A stretch of DNA of 32,991 nt from Flavobacterium sp. (GTDB lineage Bacteria; Bacteroidota; Bacteroidia; Flavobacteriales; Flavobacteriaceae), in the NCBI GenBank assembly GCA_017984035.1, contig JAGOAF010000009.1, forward strand, positions 1 through 32,991, written 5' to 3'. The notes below the pieces were generated by a model that searched no databases, was not told the origin of the DNA, and saw only the letters and a program-made list of their open reading frames with translations. Numbering within the stretch: the first letter of the stretch is position 1; each line of letters opens with the position of its first letter. Below are positions 8,459-16,747 of this stretch, one piece after another. Position numbers and translations under genes: made by a program.

Positions 8459-8572
8459 GCTGTATTGTTTATGATTTTGGCCTAAATAAAATTAGGGAAA
8501 TAGAATCGAAAAAGATGAAAAAGCAAGAATTGTTGTGAACAATTTAATTAACAATAAGTGGGAAGAAATGCC

Positions 8573-9760
8573 CTATTTTTTTGCAGCAACTTCGTCCATT
8601 ACTTCGAGCAAGATGGCACAACCTTCTCTTATTTCTGCTTCAGAAATAGTAAGCGGTGGTGTGATGCGGATTGCACAACCTTCAAAAAGCAACCAGAATA
8701 AAATCAATCCTCTGTCTTGGCATTTTAAGATTACCTCATTAGTTATTTCAGCGTTTTTGGTCATGGCGGCCAGCATTAATCCTTTTCCTCTTACTTCTTC
8801 AATCAACGGATGAACCAATAGCTCTCGGAAGAGTTTTTCTTTGGTTAACGCCTCTGCCATGAGCGATGTTTCGGTAATTTCTTTTAGGGTTGCTAGACAG
8901 GCTGCCGCGATAACTGGGTGTCCGCCAAAAGTAGTGATATGGCCTAATTTCGGATTGTGACTCAACAAATCCATCATGGGTGCCGAAGCAGTAAAAGCAC
9001 CCACTGGCATTCCGCCTCCCATGCCTTTACCCATGACCACAATATCAGGAACAACATCATAATTTTGGAATCCAAATAGTTTTCCAGTGCGACCAAAACC
9101 AGGTTGAATTTCGTCCAATATCATCATTGCACCTACTTCATCACAGCGCTGACGAACTTTTTTTAGAAAATCATTTTCGGGTTGGATGAACCCAGCTCCT
9201 CCTTGAATTGTTTCGAGTAGGATCCCGGCTGTTTGTGTAGTTATTTTTTCTAAATCGGCTACGTTATTGAAAGTGATGAATTCAACATCAGGAATTAAAG
9301 GGCGAAATACTTGTTTGCGTTCTTCAAATCCCATCACACTCAATGAACCCATAGTGTTACCATGATAGGCATTGTGACACGAAATCAATTGGCTGCGACC
9401 TGTAACTCTTCGGGCTAATTTTAAGGCTCCTTCTATAGCCTCGGTACCTGAATTCACCAAATAGGTTTTGTCTAAAGGAGCTGGTAGGAGTGAAGCCATT
9501 AATTTGCAGTATTCTACTGCAGGACTTTGCGAATACTCTCCATACACCATCACATGCGAATACAAATCCAATTGGTCTTTAATTGCTTGATTGACTCTTG
9601 GATGTTGGTGTCCTAATGCACATGCGGAAACTCCCGCTACAAAATCCAAATAACGGTTGTTTTTTGTATCGTAAATGTACGACCCTATAGCATGCGACAC
9701 CTCCATTCCTAATGGATAGGGAGAAGTCTGTGCTTGGTATTGTATAAAATCGTTATTCAC
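8573..9760 (-). CDS. Class III PLP-dependent aminotransferase
   Basis: 395-aa fold-type I aminotransferase of the acetylornithine/4-aminobutyrate class. SGT at 104-106 binds the PLP phosphate, and YHG at 132-134 stacks on the cofactor. LDEIQ with D216 binds the pyridine nitrogen, and K245 in MGKGMGGGMP is the Schiff-base lysine. The start is GTG at 9758-9760; it keeps the family N-terminus (about 18 residues before the next Met), so I prefer it to the internal ATG. The substrate cannot be assigned: no arginine or lysine pathway genes are nearby. It lies 32 nt downstream of the OstA-like gene, suggesting one transcript. Confidence 0.9.
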   Translation of the reverse strand: MNNDFIQYQAQTSPYPLGMEVSHAIGSYIYDTKNNRYLDFVAGVSACALGHQHPRVNQAIKDQLDLYSHVMVYGEYSQSPAVEYCKLMASLLPAPLDKTYLVNSGTEAIEGALKLARRVTGRSQLISCHNAYHGNTMGSLSVMGFEERKQVFRPLIPDVEFITFNNVADLEKITTQTAGILLETIQGGAGFIQPENDFLKKVRQRCDEVGAMMILDEIQPGFGRTGKLFGFQNYDVVPDIVVMGKGMGGGMPVGAFTASAPMMDLLSHNPKLGHITTFGGHPVIAAACLATLKEITETSLMAEALTKEKLFRELLVHPLIEEVRGKGLMLAAMTKNAEITNEVILKCQDRGLILFWLLFEGCAIRITPPLTISEAEIREGCAILLEVMDEVAAKK

Positions 9761-9792
9761 TTTATGTATTTAATAATTTCTTTTTGAAATTG

Positions 9793-11421
9793 TTATTTCT
9801 TCTTTTTTTTATCGTAGTCCAAGGTTTCTTTTCGCACTTTCATAGGTACATTTTTTTTGTCTTTTTGTGCCTTGGATTGTTTGGCTATTTTTTCATTATC
9901 CTTATTTTCTTCGGGAGGAAAAATATCGTCTTTGGATAGAATCCGTTCATCGCCACGCCAAACAAATCCTTTTAGCTTTCGGTCGTTTTCTGGCAAGTCT
10001 TTTTCAGGAAATAAATCACCATCCACTTGTTTGAAAAAAGTAATTTCATCTACCTCGTTTTTATTAAATAAAATGTTGATTTTACTACTTTTATTTTTGT
10101 TAATGCCAATGAGTTCCTGCGCATCATTCCGCATGTAATAAATCACTTCCGTGTTTTTGATGATATCTACATCATGCAGTTTTCCCTCTTCAAATTTACC
10201 AAAGAGATTTTGTCCTTTAATCTGATTGTATCCTGTTCCAAGCGAGTCTTTAGAGACTAGAAAGGTATTGTTTAATACTTTTAGCGAATCTAATTTTTGG
10301 GTACTGTTGTTGCCAATGAGATGCATAATATCTCCTGTAATTTGGCTTTGACCGTTCCAAAGAATGGGTTTTCCGATTAATTTAGTCAAGGCAATTTTGG
10401 AACTGGAATGAATGGAGTCGCATTTGCCACTCATGTCTTTTTTGAAAAAACGCACATTATTGAAAGCGCGAATAATTCGGTTACCTTCTTTTCCAGTAAC
10501 CATTAATTTTTTTCCATGAATGTAAACGGAGTCATTTTCAACAAAATTGATGGCAACAGCTCTTTTGGTCACAAACAGGGAATCTTTTTTCTTGTACATT
10601 TCGGCATAATGCCCTTTCACAATACCTCGATTAATGGAATCGGTAATCTTGACATTGCGCGAAGCTGAAGCAAACTCTTTGTTTCTATCATAATACAAAC
10701 TATCACCACGTATGATTCTATCATCATATTTGATATACGATTTGTTTAAAAAATGAGCTTTATTTTTTTTGGTATCGTAAAAGCCTTTTTCGGTATAGAT
10801 ATAATTGGCTTTGCTATTAATGGTAGAAGGACCTAATAAGTAGGAGTGTCCCGAATTGCTGTAATAATCCAAATGATTGGATTTGATAACATAAGTAGGG
10901 TTGGTGATAGTAACTTCGGTCAAGAATTGAAATTTTTTGTCGGTTACATAGTATTTTCCCGACTTGCTCACTAAAGTGTTTTGTAAGTTTGTTATCGTTC
11001 CTTTAGAGTTGTAAAATACTTCTTGCGTATTTCGGTCAAAATTAATGGTGTCGGTTACCAGTGTCGCTTCAGGGGAACTCATTACAGCATCACCAGTAGC
11101 AAAAGCTTTTTTTACATTACCACTATATTCGGCATATTTACTATTCAAAAACAAGGTATCTCCTTGAACCAATTGTACGTTTCCAAAAGCTTTGATGTAG
11201 TTTTCTTTTTGAAAATAATACGCTTTATTGCAGGTTAATACTACTCCGTCATGATTGACACGTACATTGCCTGTTAATAAAAAAGCATCCGGAATTTCGA
11301 CTTGATTTACATCAGCAAAATCAGAATGTTCTACCATGATTTTTTTAGGTGCCTGTCCCATAACTTTTGGAGCAAGTACTAATAAAAAAAGAAAATAGAG
11401 TGCGAATCGAAATTTTTTCAA
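9793..11421 (-). CDS. OstA/LptA-like envelope protein
   Basis: 542-aa exported protein with repeated beta-jellyroll strands of the OstA/LptA type (recurring motifs such as L-x-S-K/N-x-A-x-Y and x-G-D-S-L-x-Y). This is the fold that bridges lipopolysaccharide across the periplasm. The start is TTG at 11419-11421: no upstream in-frame ATG exists before a stop, and starting at the next ATG would remove the signal peptide (residues 1-22, ending near VMGQ). The C-terminal ~60 residues are very lysine-rich. It is longer than E. coli LptA (185 aa), as is usual for Bacteroidota OstA-like proteins. Role in LPS transport is inferred from the family. It is divergent from the amylase gene. Confidence 0.87.
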   Translation of the reverse strand: MKKFRFALYFLFLLVLAPKVMGQAPKKIMVEHSDFADVNQVEIPDAFLLTGNVRVNHDGVVLTCNKAYYFQKENYIKAFGNVQLVQGDTLFLNSKYAEYSGNVKKAFATGDAVMSSPEATLVTDTINFDRNTQEVFYNSKGTITNLQNTLVSKSGKYYVTDKKFQFLTEVTITNPTYVIKSNHLDYYSNSGHSYLLGPSTINSKANYIYTEKGFYDTKKNKAHFLNKSYIKYDDRIIRGDSLYYDRNKEFASASRNVKITDSINRGIVKGHYAEMYKKKDSLFVTKRAVAINFVENDSVYIHGKKLMVTGKEGNRIIRAFNNVRFFKKDMSGKCDSIHSSSKIALTKLIGKPILWNGQSQITGDIMHLIGNNSTQKLDSLKVLNNTFLVSKDSLGTGYNQIKGQNLFGKFEEGKLHDVDIIKNTEVIYYMRNDAQELIGINKNKSSKINILFNKNEVDEITFFKQVDGDLFPEKDLPENDRKLKGFVWRGDERILSKDDIFPPEENKDNEKIAKQSKAQKDKKNVPMKVRKETLDYDKKKKK

Positions 11422-11530
11422 CTGGAATAATTTTGGGTATAAAATTAATCAAAATGTATGAAGAGCAAGGAGATTTAAGAAATAATTATAAAGCATTTAA
11501 ACTGTACATATTCTCAATTAGTACTAAATC

Positions 11531-11560
11531 TTGTTAAAGCTTTAAAATAATTTATATTTG
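11531..11560 (+). promoter_or_regulatory. Promoter of the alpha-amylase gene
   Basis: TTG (11531-11533), 19 nt, then TATATTTG (11553-11560), an exact match to the Bacteroidota TAnnTTTG element at the standard spacing. The amylase ATG is 24 nt downstream. Confidence 0.75.
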
Positions 11561-11584
11561 TTGCTACTTTCTATTTAGGATATT

Positions 11585-13447
11585 ATGAAATCACTATTAC
11601 TTTTAGGTATTTTTTTTACTTCTTTTTTTACTGTAGCACAACCGAATACGGCTAATAAACGGAATTTATATCCAACAAGCATAAAACAAAAAACTGTTGT
11701 TTATCAAGTTTTTACGCGTTTATTTGGTAATACCAACACTACTAATAAACCTTGGGGAACTATAGAAGAAAATGGAGTTGGTAAGTTCAATGACATAACT
11801 GATAAAGCCTTGCAAGAAATCAAAGATTTAGGAGTGAGTCATATTTGGTATACAGGAGTTCCACATCATGCCGTTATTCGAGATTATACCCAATATGGCA
11901 TTTCAAATGATGATCCTGAAGTGGTTAAAGGGAGAGCTGGTTCTCCTTATGCAGTAAAAGATTATTACAATGTGAATCCTGATTTGGCAATAAATCCAGC
12001 CAATCGATTGCAAGAATTTGAAGACTTAATTGCACGAACGCACAAAGCGGGATTGAAGTTAATTATTGATATTGTGCCCAATCACGTTGCTCGTAAATAT
12101 GAAGGTAAGAATAATCCAAATGGAGTTAGAGACTTTGGTGCAGATGATAATGTCAGTTTAGAGTACCATAGAGACAATAATTTCTATTACATTCCCAATA
12201 CCCATTTTGAAATTCCTGAAGGAATTACTCCTTTGAGTGGAGAAATCAATCCATTGATTGATGGTACATTTGCTGAATTCCCCGCCAAGTGGACAGGTAA
12301 TGGTTCGCGTATGGCAAAACCTGACAAAAACGATTGGTATGAAACAGTAAAAGTGAATTATGGCATTCGTCCCGACGGAACTAAAGATTTCCCAACACTT
12401 CCAGCTGGTTTCGAAACTAAATCGTGTCAAGAACATTTTGTTTTTTGGAAAGACAAAGAGGTGCCAAGTTCTTGGAAAAAATTTCGCGCTATTGCTGAAT
12501 TTTGGTTGGCTAAAGGTGTTGATGGATTTCGTTACGATATGGCCGAAATGGTGCCCTATGAGTTTTGGAGTTACATGAATTCGGCTATAAAAGTACAAAG
12601 ACCGGATGCCTTTTTATTAGCAGAGGTTTATAATCCCAAAGAATACAGAAATTATATTCATTTTGGTAAAATGGATTATTTGTATGACAAAGTGGAATTG
12701 TATGACAAGTTGAAAGAAATTGTACAAGGCAAAAGTAGTACTGATCCGATTTCTGATATCCAAAATGGATTGGCTGATATTGAGCATCATATGTTACATT
12801 TCTTGGATAATCATGACGAACAACGATTGGCAAGTCCTGAATTTGCAGGTTCTGCAGAGAATGGAAAACCGCTAATGGTGGTTTCGGCGACAATTAGTAC
12901 ATCTCCAACGATGATTTATTTCGGACAAGAAGTAGGCGAGGCAGGGAATGAAAACGGGGGTTTTGGTTCGCATTCTAGAACATCCATCTTTGACTATGTG
13001 GGTGTACCAAATCACCAACGCTGGATGAACAATGGCAAATTTGACGGTGGAAAATTAACTCCTTCAGAGAAATTGCTCCGTGACTTCTATAAAAGAGTAT
13101 TGAATTTTACTTTGAAGAGTTCAGCACTAGTAGGAGATTTTAAAGAAATACATTCTGCAAATAAAAACACTACTAAAGGATATTTACCAGAAGTGTATTC
13201 ATTTGTACGGTGGTCAAATAACCAAAAGTTAATTGTAGTTGCTAATTTTTCGTCATCAAAAAGTTCGCAATTTGAATTAATCATTCCCAAAGAGATTATT
13301 CAACAATGGCATTTGAAAGATGGTAAATACACAATTGTTGATCAATTGTACCAAAAGAACCAAACTACTTTAAAAGTATTTAATGGTGTAGGAAAGGTAA
13401 TTGTTGATATGAAACCTTCGGAATCTTTTGTGTTTCAATTACAATAA
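11585..13447 (+). CDS. Secreted GH13 alpha-amylase family glycosidase
   Basis: 620-aa glycoside hydrolase with a signal peptide (residues 1-19, ending at VAQ). Conserved GH13 regions are in order: I, DIVPNH at 162-167; II, GFRYD with nucleophile D318; III, AEVYN with acid/base E347; IV, FLDNHD with D411. A C-terminal beta-sandwich of about 90 residues follows the barrel. It should hydrolyse alpha-1,4-glucans in the periplasm or outside the cell. No Xaa lipobox cysteine is present, so it is not an obvious SusG-type lipoprotein. No SusC/SusD pair, maltose regulator or other sugar gene is near. It has its own promoter and its stop lies 5 nt from the convergent dismutase stop. Confidence 0.93.
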   Translation: MKSLLLLGIFFTSFFTVAQPNTANKRNLYPTSIKQKTVVYQVFTRLFGNTNTTNKPWGTIEENGVGKFNDITDKALQEIKDLGVSHIWYTGVPHHAVIRDYTQYGISNDDPEVVKGRAGSPYAVKDYYNVNPDLAINPANRLQEFEDLIARTHKAGLKLIIDIVPNHVARKYEGKNNPNGVRDFGADDNVSLEYHRDNNFYYIPNTHFEIPEGITPLSGEINPLIDGTFAEFPAKWTGNGSRMAKPDKNDWYETVKVNYGIRPDGTKDFPTLPAGFETKSCQEHFVFWKDKEVPSSWKKFRAIAEFWLAKGVDGFRYDMAEMVPYEFWSYMNSAIKVQRPDAFLLAEVYNPKEYRNYIHFGKMDYLYDKVELYDKLKEIVQGKSSTDPISDIQNGLADIEHHMLHFLDNHDEQRLASPEFAGSAENGKPLMVVSATISTSPTMIYFGQEVGEAGNENGGFGSHSRTSIFDYVGVPNHQRWMNNGKFDGGKLTPSEKLLRDFYKRVLNFTLKSSALVGDFKEIHSANKNTTKGYLPEVYSFVRWSNNQKLIVVANFSSSKSSQFELIIPKEIIQQWHLKDGKYTIVDQLYQKNQTTLKVFNGVGKVIVDMKPSESFVFQLQ

Positions 13448-13452
13448 AAGTG

Positions 13453-14223
13453 CTATTGAGCTATAGCTTCTTCGTAATTTTCTTCTACTTTTCTCCAGTT
13501 AATTATGGTAAAGAAAGCATCAATGTAGTTTTTTCGTTTGTATTGGTAATCCAAATAATACGCATGTTCCCAAACATCTAACGCTAGGATAGGTTTCCCT
13601 TGTACTTTTGCATTTCTCATTAAAGGATTATCTTGATTAGCCGTACTTGTGATTTGTAATTTACCAGAACGATCTACAATCAACCATACCCAACCCGAAC
13701 CAAACAATTTGGTTGCTTCGCCTTTAAATTGCGTAGTGAAATTTTCAAATGTATCGAAATCCTTTTCAATTGCGCTCGCTAAGGAATCTTTAGGTTGCCC
13801 ACCAGTTTTAGGCCCTATACATTTAAAATATAAGGAATGGTTATAATATCCACCAGCGTTGTTTTTTTGTTCTTCATTGCTAGTGTCTAACTGAGATAAT
13901 ACTTCCTCAATTGTTAGGTTTTCTAAATTAGTTCCTGCAATAGCTTCGTTTAATTTATTTGTATACGAAAGATAATGCTTCGAATAATGATTTTCCAAAG
14001 TAATTGCCGATAAGTGGGGAGCTAATGCATCGTAACCAAAGGCTAATTTTTCCAATTGAAATGAACCATCGTTTGCCTTAACATCATCTGGGATACCCAT
14101 GGTAATTTTTTCTTCGGCGCTAGGCAAAGGAACTTCAACTACTTCGGTTAGTTTTTTCTTGTTGCAAGAGAATAAAATAAAAAAGAATAGTAGATAAATA
14201 ACTTTATAAAAGTGCTTGCTCAT
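13453..14223 (-). CDS. Lipoprotein Fe/Mn superoxide dismutase
   Basis: 256-aa protein with a lipoprotein signal (hydrophobic stretch ending LFSC, lipidated C20), a linker to about residue 55 and a complete Fe/Mn-SOD domain. Metal ligands are H79, H129, D216 and H220 (in DVWEHAYYLDY). GG at 124-125 with Q197 in the NQD motif is the pattern of the manganese form, although cambialistic enzymes share it. Tyr replaces His at two usual second-shell places (HYSKHY and GGYYNH). It should remove superoxide at the periplasmic face of a membrane. It follows ACBP by 7 nt and is the last gene of the phospholipid cluster. Confidence 0.93.
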   Translation of the reverse strand: MSKHFYKVIYLLFFFILFSCNKKKLTEVVEVPLPSAEEKITMGIPDDVKANDGSFQLEKLAFGYDALAPHLSAITLENHYSKHYLSYTNKLNEAIAGTNLENLTIEEVLSQLDTSNEEQKNNAGGYYNHSLYFKCIGPKTGGQPKDSLASAIEKDFDTFENFTTQFKGEATKLFGSGWVWLIVDRSGKLQITSTANQDNPLMRNAKVQGKPILALDVWEHAYYLDYQYKRKNYIDAFFTIINWRKVEENYEEAIAQ

Positions 14224-14230
14224 GACTTGT

Positions 14231-14500
14231 TTATTTTTTCAATAAAGAATTGATGATTTCAATATAGTGTTCTTTCGATTCGTCAACAGATAAATGACTT
14301 ATTTGCATCCAAGCATTTGTCTTGAACGCATTTCTTAAATCAAAATTTTCAGATTGGTTGTACTCTGCTGAACCAAAAGTGGCCTGTTTGTAATAGGCAT
14401 ATAAACGCAATTGTACATCTTGAGGTAAAGAGGCCTGCGTCATTTTTGAAGCTGCTATAACAGCTTCTTCAAATCGTTTATCTAAATCGTTCTCAATCAT
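14231..14500 (-). CDS. Acyl-CoA-binding protein
   Basis: 89-aa four-helix protein of the ACBP family, about the size of the eukaryotic protein (86-90 aa). The YAYYKQAT-x-G segment and the K-x-x-AW-x(4)-LS-x-x-E-x-K-x-x-Y-I segment carry the acyl-CoA-contacting Tyr, Lys and Trp. It binds long-chain acyl-CoA in the cytoplasm. Its ATG overlaps the psd stop (TAATG), so translation is probably coupled. Its place directly after cdsA and psd suggests it buffers or delivers acyl-CoA to phospholipid synthesis (inference). Confidence 0.93.
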   Translation of the reverse strand: MIENDLDKRFEEAVIAASKMTQASLPQDVQLRLYAYYKQATFGSAEYNQSENFDLRNAFKTNAWMQISHLSVDESKEHYIEIINSLLKK

Positions 14501-15153
14501 TACGCTTTGGATGCAATAACTGTTTTTCCGCCAATGGCTTTTTGATTTAATACAACATTAATTGGAGTTCCCAAAGGTAAAAACAAATCTACTCTTGAGC
14601 CAAATTTGATGAATCCAGCATCGGTTCCTTGAATTACTTGCATTCCTTCTTCGGCATAGTTTACAATTCGTTTGGCTAGTGCACCAGCAATCTGTCTGTA
14701 CAAAACTTCTCCAAAAGAGTTGTTTTCTACCACTATAGTAGTTCTTTCATTTTCTTCACTAGCTTTTGGATGCCAAGCTACTAAAAATTTACCAGGGTGG
14801 TATTTACTAAAATTAATTTTGCCTCCCATTGGGTAGCGCGTAACATGCACGTTGATTGGCGACATGAAAATAGAAACTTGTAAGCGCTTGTCTTTAAAAT
14901 ATTCGGCTTCATACACTTCTTCAATCACTACTACTTTACCATCTACCGGAGATAATATTTGATCTTCATTTAAGATAAAAGTACGTTTTGGATTTCTGAA
15001 AAATTGTAGGATGATAATTAGAAATAGTATGGCAATGATCTGAATAGTCATTTTAATCCAATCGGTCTCGAATAAATTGTCACTAGCTAAAACAACAATA
15101 GCCGTAATAAAAGTACCTAATAAAATTGAGGGAGTTCCTTCTTTATGAAACAT
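14500..15153 (-). CDS. psd: Phosphatidylserine decarboxylase (short form)
   Basis: 217-aa pyruvoyl enzyme that converts phosphatidylserine to phosphatidylethanolamine at the inner membrane. Hydrophobic residues 10-50 anchor it. FFRNPKR at 51-57, SPVDGK with D71, the SPINVH segment with H103, and the self-cleavage site G185-S186 (in KFGSRVD) mark the short PSD-A type. The ATG at 15153 overlaps the end of cdsA by 11 nt. An upstream TTG at 15183 would add 10 residues that are not family sequence. Cleavage at G185-S186 would give a small alpha chain of about 32 residues. Confidence 0.95.
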   Translation of the reverse strand: MFHKEGTPSILLGTFITAIVVLASDNLFETDWIKMTIQIIAILFLIIILQFFRNPKRTFILNEDQILSPVDGKVVVIEEVYEAEYFKDKRLQVSIFMSPINVHVTRYPMGGKINFSKYHPGKFLVAWHPKASEENERTTIVVENNSFGEVLYRQIAGALAKRIVNYAEEGMQVIQGTDAGFIKFGSRVDLFLPLGTPINVVLNQKAIGGKTVIASKA

Positions 15154-16033
15154 AAGATAAAATTTGATAAAATAAATATACAATTGGTGCTACAAATATA
15201 ACACTATCTAAACGATCTAGAATACCTCCATGTCCAGGCATTATTTTTCCACTGTCTTTTACTTCAGCTATACGTTTAAATTTGGATTCGATTAAGTCAC
15301 CAATAGTTCCAAAAACACCTACAATTAAAGCAATCATAGTCCAAATTAAAATGGAAGTATCACTAAAGTTCGGATTGGGTTTTATGTAGAGTTTTGAAAT
15401 CAAATAACCAGCAAAAACTGCAAATACGACTCCTCCCAAGAATCCTTCAATTGTTTTTTTAGGAGAAATACGTTCGTATAATTTGTGTTTGCCAATTGAC
15501 TTTCCAACTAAATAAGCAAAAGTATCATTAGTCCAAATTAAAATAAATAGGCCAATAATAATTTTAGGATTGTAATCGTTTATTCCGAATGAAATTTTTA
15601 CAATAAAAATGAAAGGCAATAGTATATATCCAATTAGATACAAGTATTTCCATATAGGAGTAACTATTTGTTCTTTATTATCAAATAAAAAAAACAAACA
15701 TTTTATAAATACCAACAAACAAATTAATAAAAGACCTAGGTTCAATTGATCTATATCAATTCCTAGTTGTATTGGTTTTTCTTGAAGGTTGGTAAGATAG
15801 TTGTCTGTTTCTGTTTTGTAATAACTTAGTAAGCTTATTACAGTATACGAAAGCGTCACAAGAGATACTGGTAAAAGTGTGTGTAGCTTTACTAAATTGC
15901 AAAATTCATAAGTTGCAATGACTAAGAAAATCCCAAATAAGAAAATAAAACTTTCAGTAGAGTAAAGGATAGAGAATAACAAGAGTGTAATGTATACTAC
16001 ACCAGAAATTAATCTTTTGAGCGTTTCATTCAT
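15143..16033 (-). CDS. cdsA: Phosphatidate cytidylyltransferase
   Basis: 296-aa membrane enzyme making CDP-diacylglycerol from phosphatidate and CTP. About eight transmembrane segments are visible. The C-terminal signature is intact: SPKKTIEG-x-x-GG around 190-201 and GDLIESKFKR ... KDSG-x-x-PGHGG-x-LDR-x-DS near 243-278, with the acidic residues that bind metal and CTP. The start is one base after the LUD gene stop, and the end overlaps psd. The product supplies the substrate for phosphatidylserine synthase, whose product psd then uses; the synthase itself is not in the window. Confidence 0.95.
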   Translation of the reverse strand: MNETLKRLISGVVYITLLLFSILYSTESFIFLFGIFLVIATYEFCNLVKLHTLLPVSLVTLSYTVISLLSYYKTETDNYLTNLQEKPIQLGIDIDQLNLGLLLICLLVFIKCLFFLFDNKEQIVTPIWKYLYLIGYILLPFIFIVKISFGINDYNPKIIIGLFILIWTNDTFAYLVGKSIGKHKLYERISPKKTIEGFLGGVVFAVFAGYLISKLYIKPNPNFSDTSILIWTMIALIVGVFGTIGDLIESKFKRIAEVKDSGKIMPGHGGILDRLDSVIFVAPIVYLFYQILSYVS

Positions 16034-16034
16034 T

Positions 16035-16637
16035 TTAAAGATCTTCTAAAAGCAATAAATATAGATTCTTAGCAGAACTTCCGTATTGAGTGAAATCTTC
16101 TTCTTTCGCTTTTTCGAAATATTTAATGGTAGTAATATTGGTTGGATAGTCTCTCTCGTATTTCTTTTTTATAGCACTAAGACCATCACTTTTGGCTCCC
16201 AAAATTTGACTTGTAGTAGCAACAACAATTATGTTTACAGGTAATTCAAATGGTTTTAGTTGTTTGATTTGCTTGGAAGAAAATAAAATAGAACCTTCTT
16301 CGGCGATTAAATTCTCGCAACTAGCTAATAAAAAAGCAGGATTTGTTGGTTTGTCAAATGGTAGTTTGTTTTCTTCTAATAGCTCAAAAAGAGTAGGGTC
16401 AAAACACAAAACTTCATTTTCAAACCAATCGTTTTCTTCAAGTATGTTTTCAAATTGTTCACTTATCTCTTTTTTGTTTTCACAATAGATAAATTTCCCG
16501 CCATTCTTTTTAAAATGATATATAAAAGCTTCATCAACAGCCATAGTTATTTCTGGAAGAAATTGGCTTTGCTCATTATCTTTATCTTCGTCAGATGCCG
16601 ATTTATATGAACTGAAAAGTTTTTTAAAAAGACTCAT
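16035..16637 (-). CDS. LUD domain protein (LutC/YkgG-like)
   Basis: 200-aa cytoplasmic protein matching the LUD fold: the A-E-E-G-S-I-L-F segment near residue 112 and the following VNIIVVATTSQIL strand resemble the conserved core of LutC/YkgG. LutC works with LutA and LutB in lactate oxidation, but neither partner is here. The protein is fixed instead in front of cdsA with a 1-nt gap, so its role may lie in lipid synthesis or be unrelated; I cannot assign a substrate. Residues 1-28 are lysine- and acid-rich and probably disordered. A candidate promoter lies just upstream and a terminator separates it from ftsH. Confidence 0.7.
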   Translation of the reverse strand: MSLFKKLFSSYKSASDEDKDNEQSQFLPEITMAVDEAFIYHFKKNGGKFIYCENKKEISEQFENILEENDWFENEVLCFDPTLFELLEENKLPFDKPTNPAFLLASCENLIAEEGSILFSSKQIKQLKPFELPVNIIVVATTSQILGAKSDGLSAIKKKYERDYPTNITTIKYFEKAKEEDFTQYGSSAKNLYLLLLEDL

Positions 16638-16676
16638 ATTCGTTTTGAACTACTTAAAATATTGTTTGAAAACGTT

Positions 16677-16684
16677 CAAAGATA
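16677..16684 (-). promoter_or_regulatory. Candidate promoter of the LUD-cdsA-psd-ACBP-SOD cluster
   Basis: TATCTTTG on the minus strand matches TAnnTTTG. It ends 39 nt before the LUD start. No -33 element is seen at the usual spacing; that region is occupied by the ftsH terminator hairpin. Confidence 0.45.
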
Positions 16685-16725
16685 AAAAAATCTTAATTCA
16701 AAAGTGATTTTTGAATTAAGATTTT
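16684..16725 (-). terminator. Intrinsic terminator of ftsH
   Basis: A 17-bp perfect stem (16687-16703 with 16709-16725) and a 5-nt loop. On the minus strand it is followed by a T run (complement of 16684-16690). It begins 22 nt after the ftsH stop. Confidence 0.87.
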
Positions 16726-16747
16726 ATTATTTATTGCAATTTAAAAA

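Noticed and set aside
8528..8544. AATTGTT-GTG-AACAATT hairpin between the aminotransferase and TPR genes
   Set aside because: Weak AT-only stem with no clean T run on the minus strand; not enough to call a terminator.
12158..12598. 146-codon open frame on the minus strand inside the amylase gene
   Set aside because: Antisense shadow of a complete GH13 coding region; no family motif or start context.
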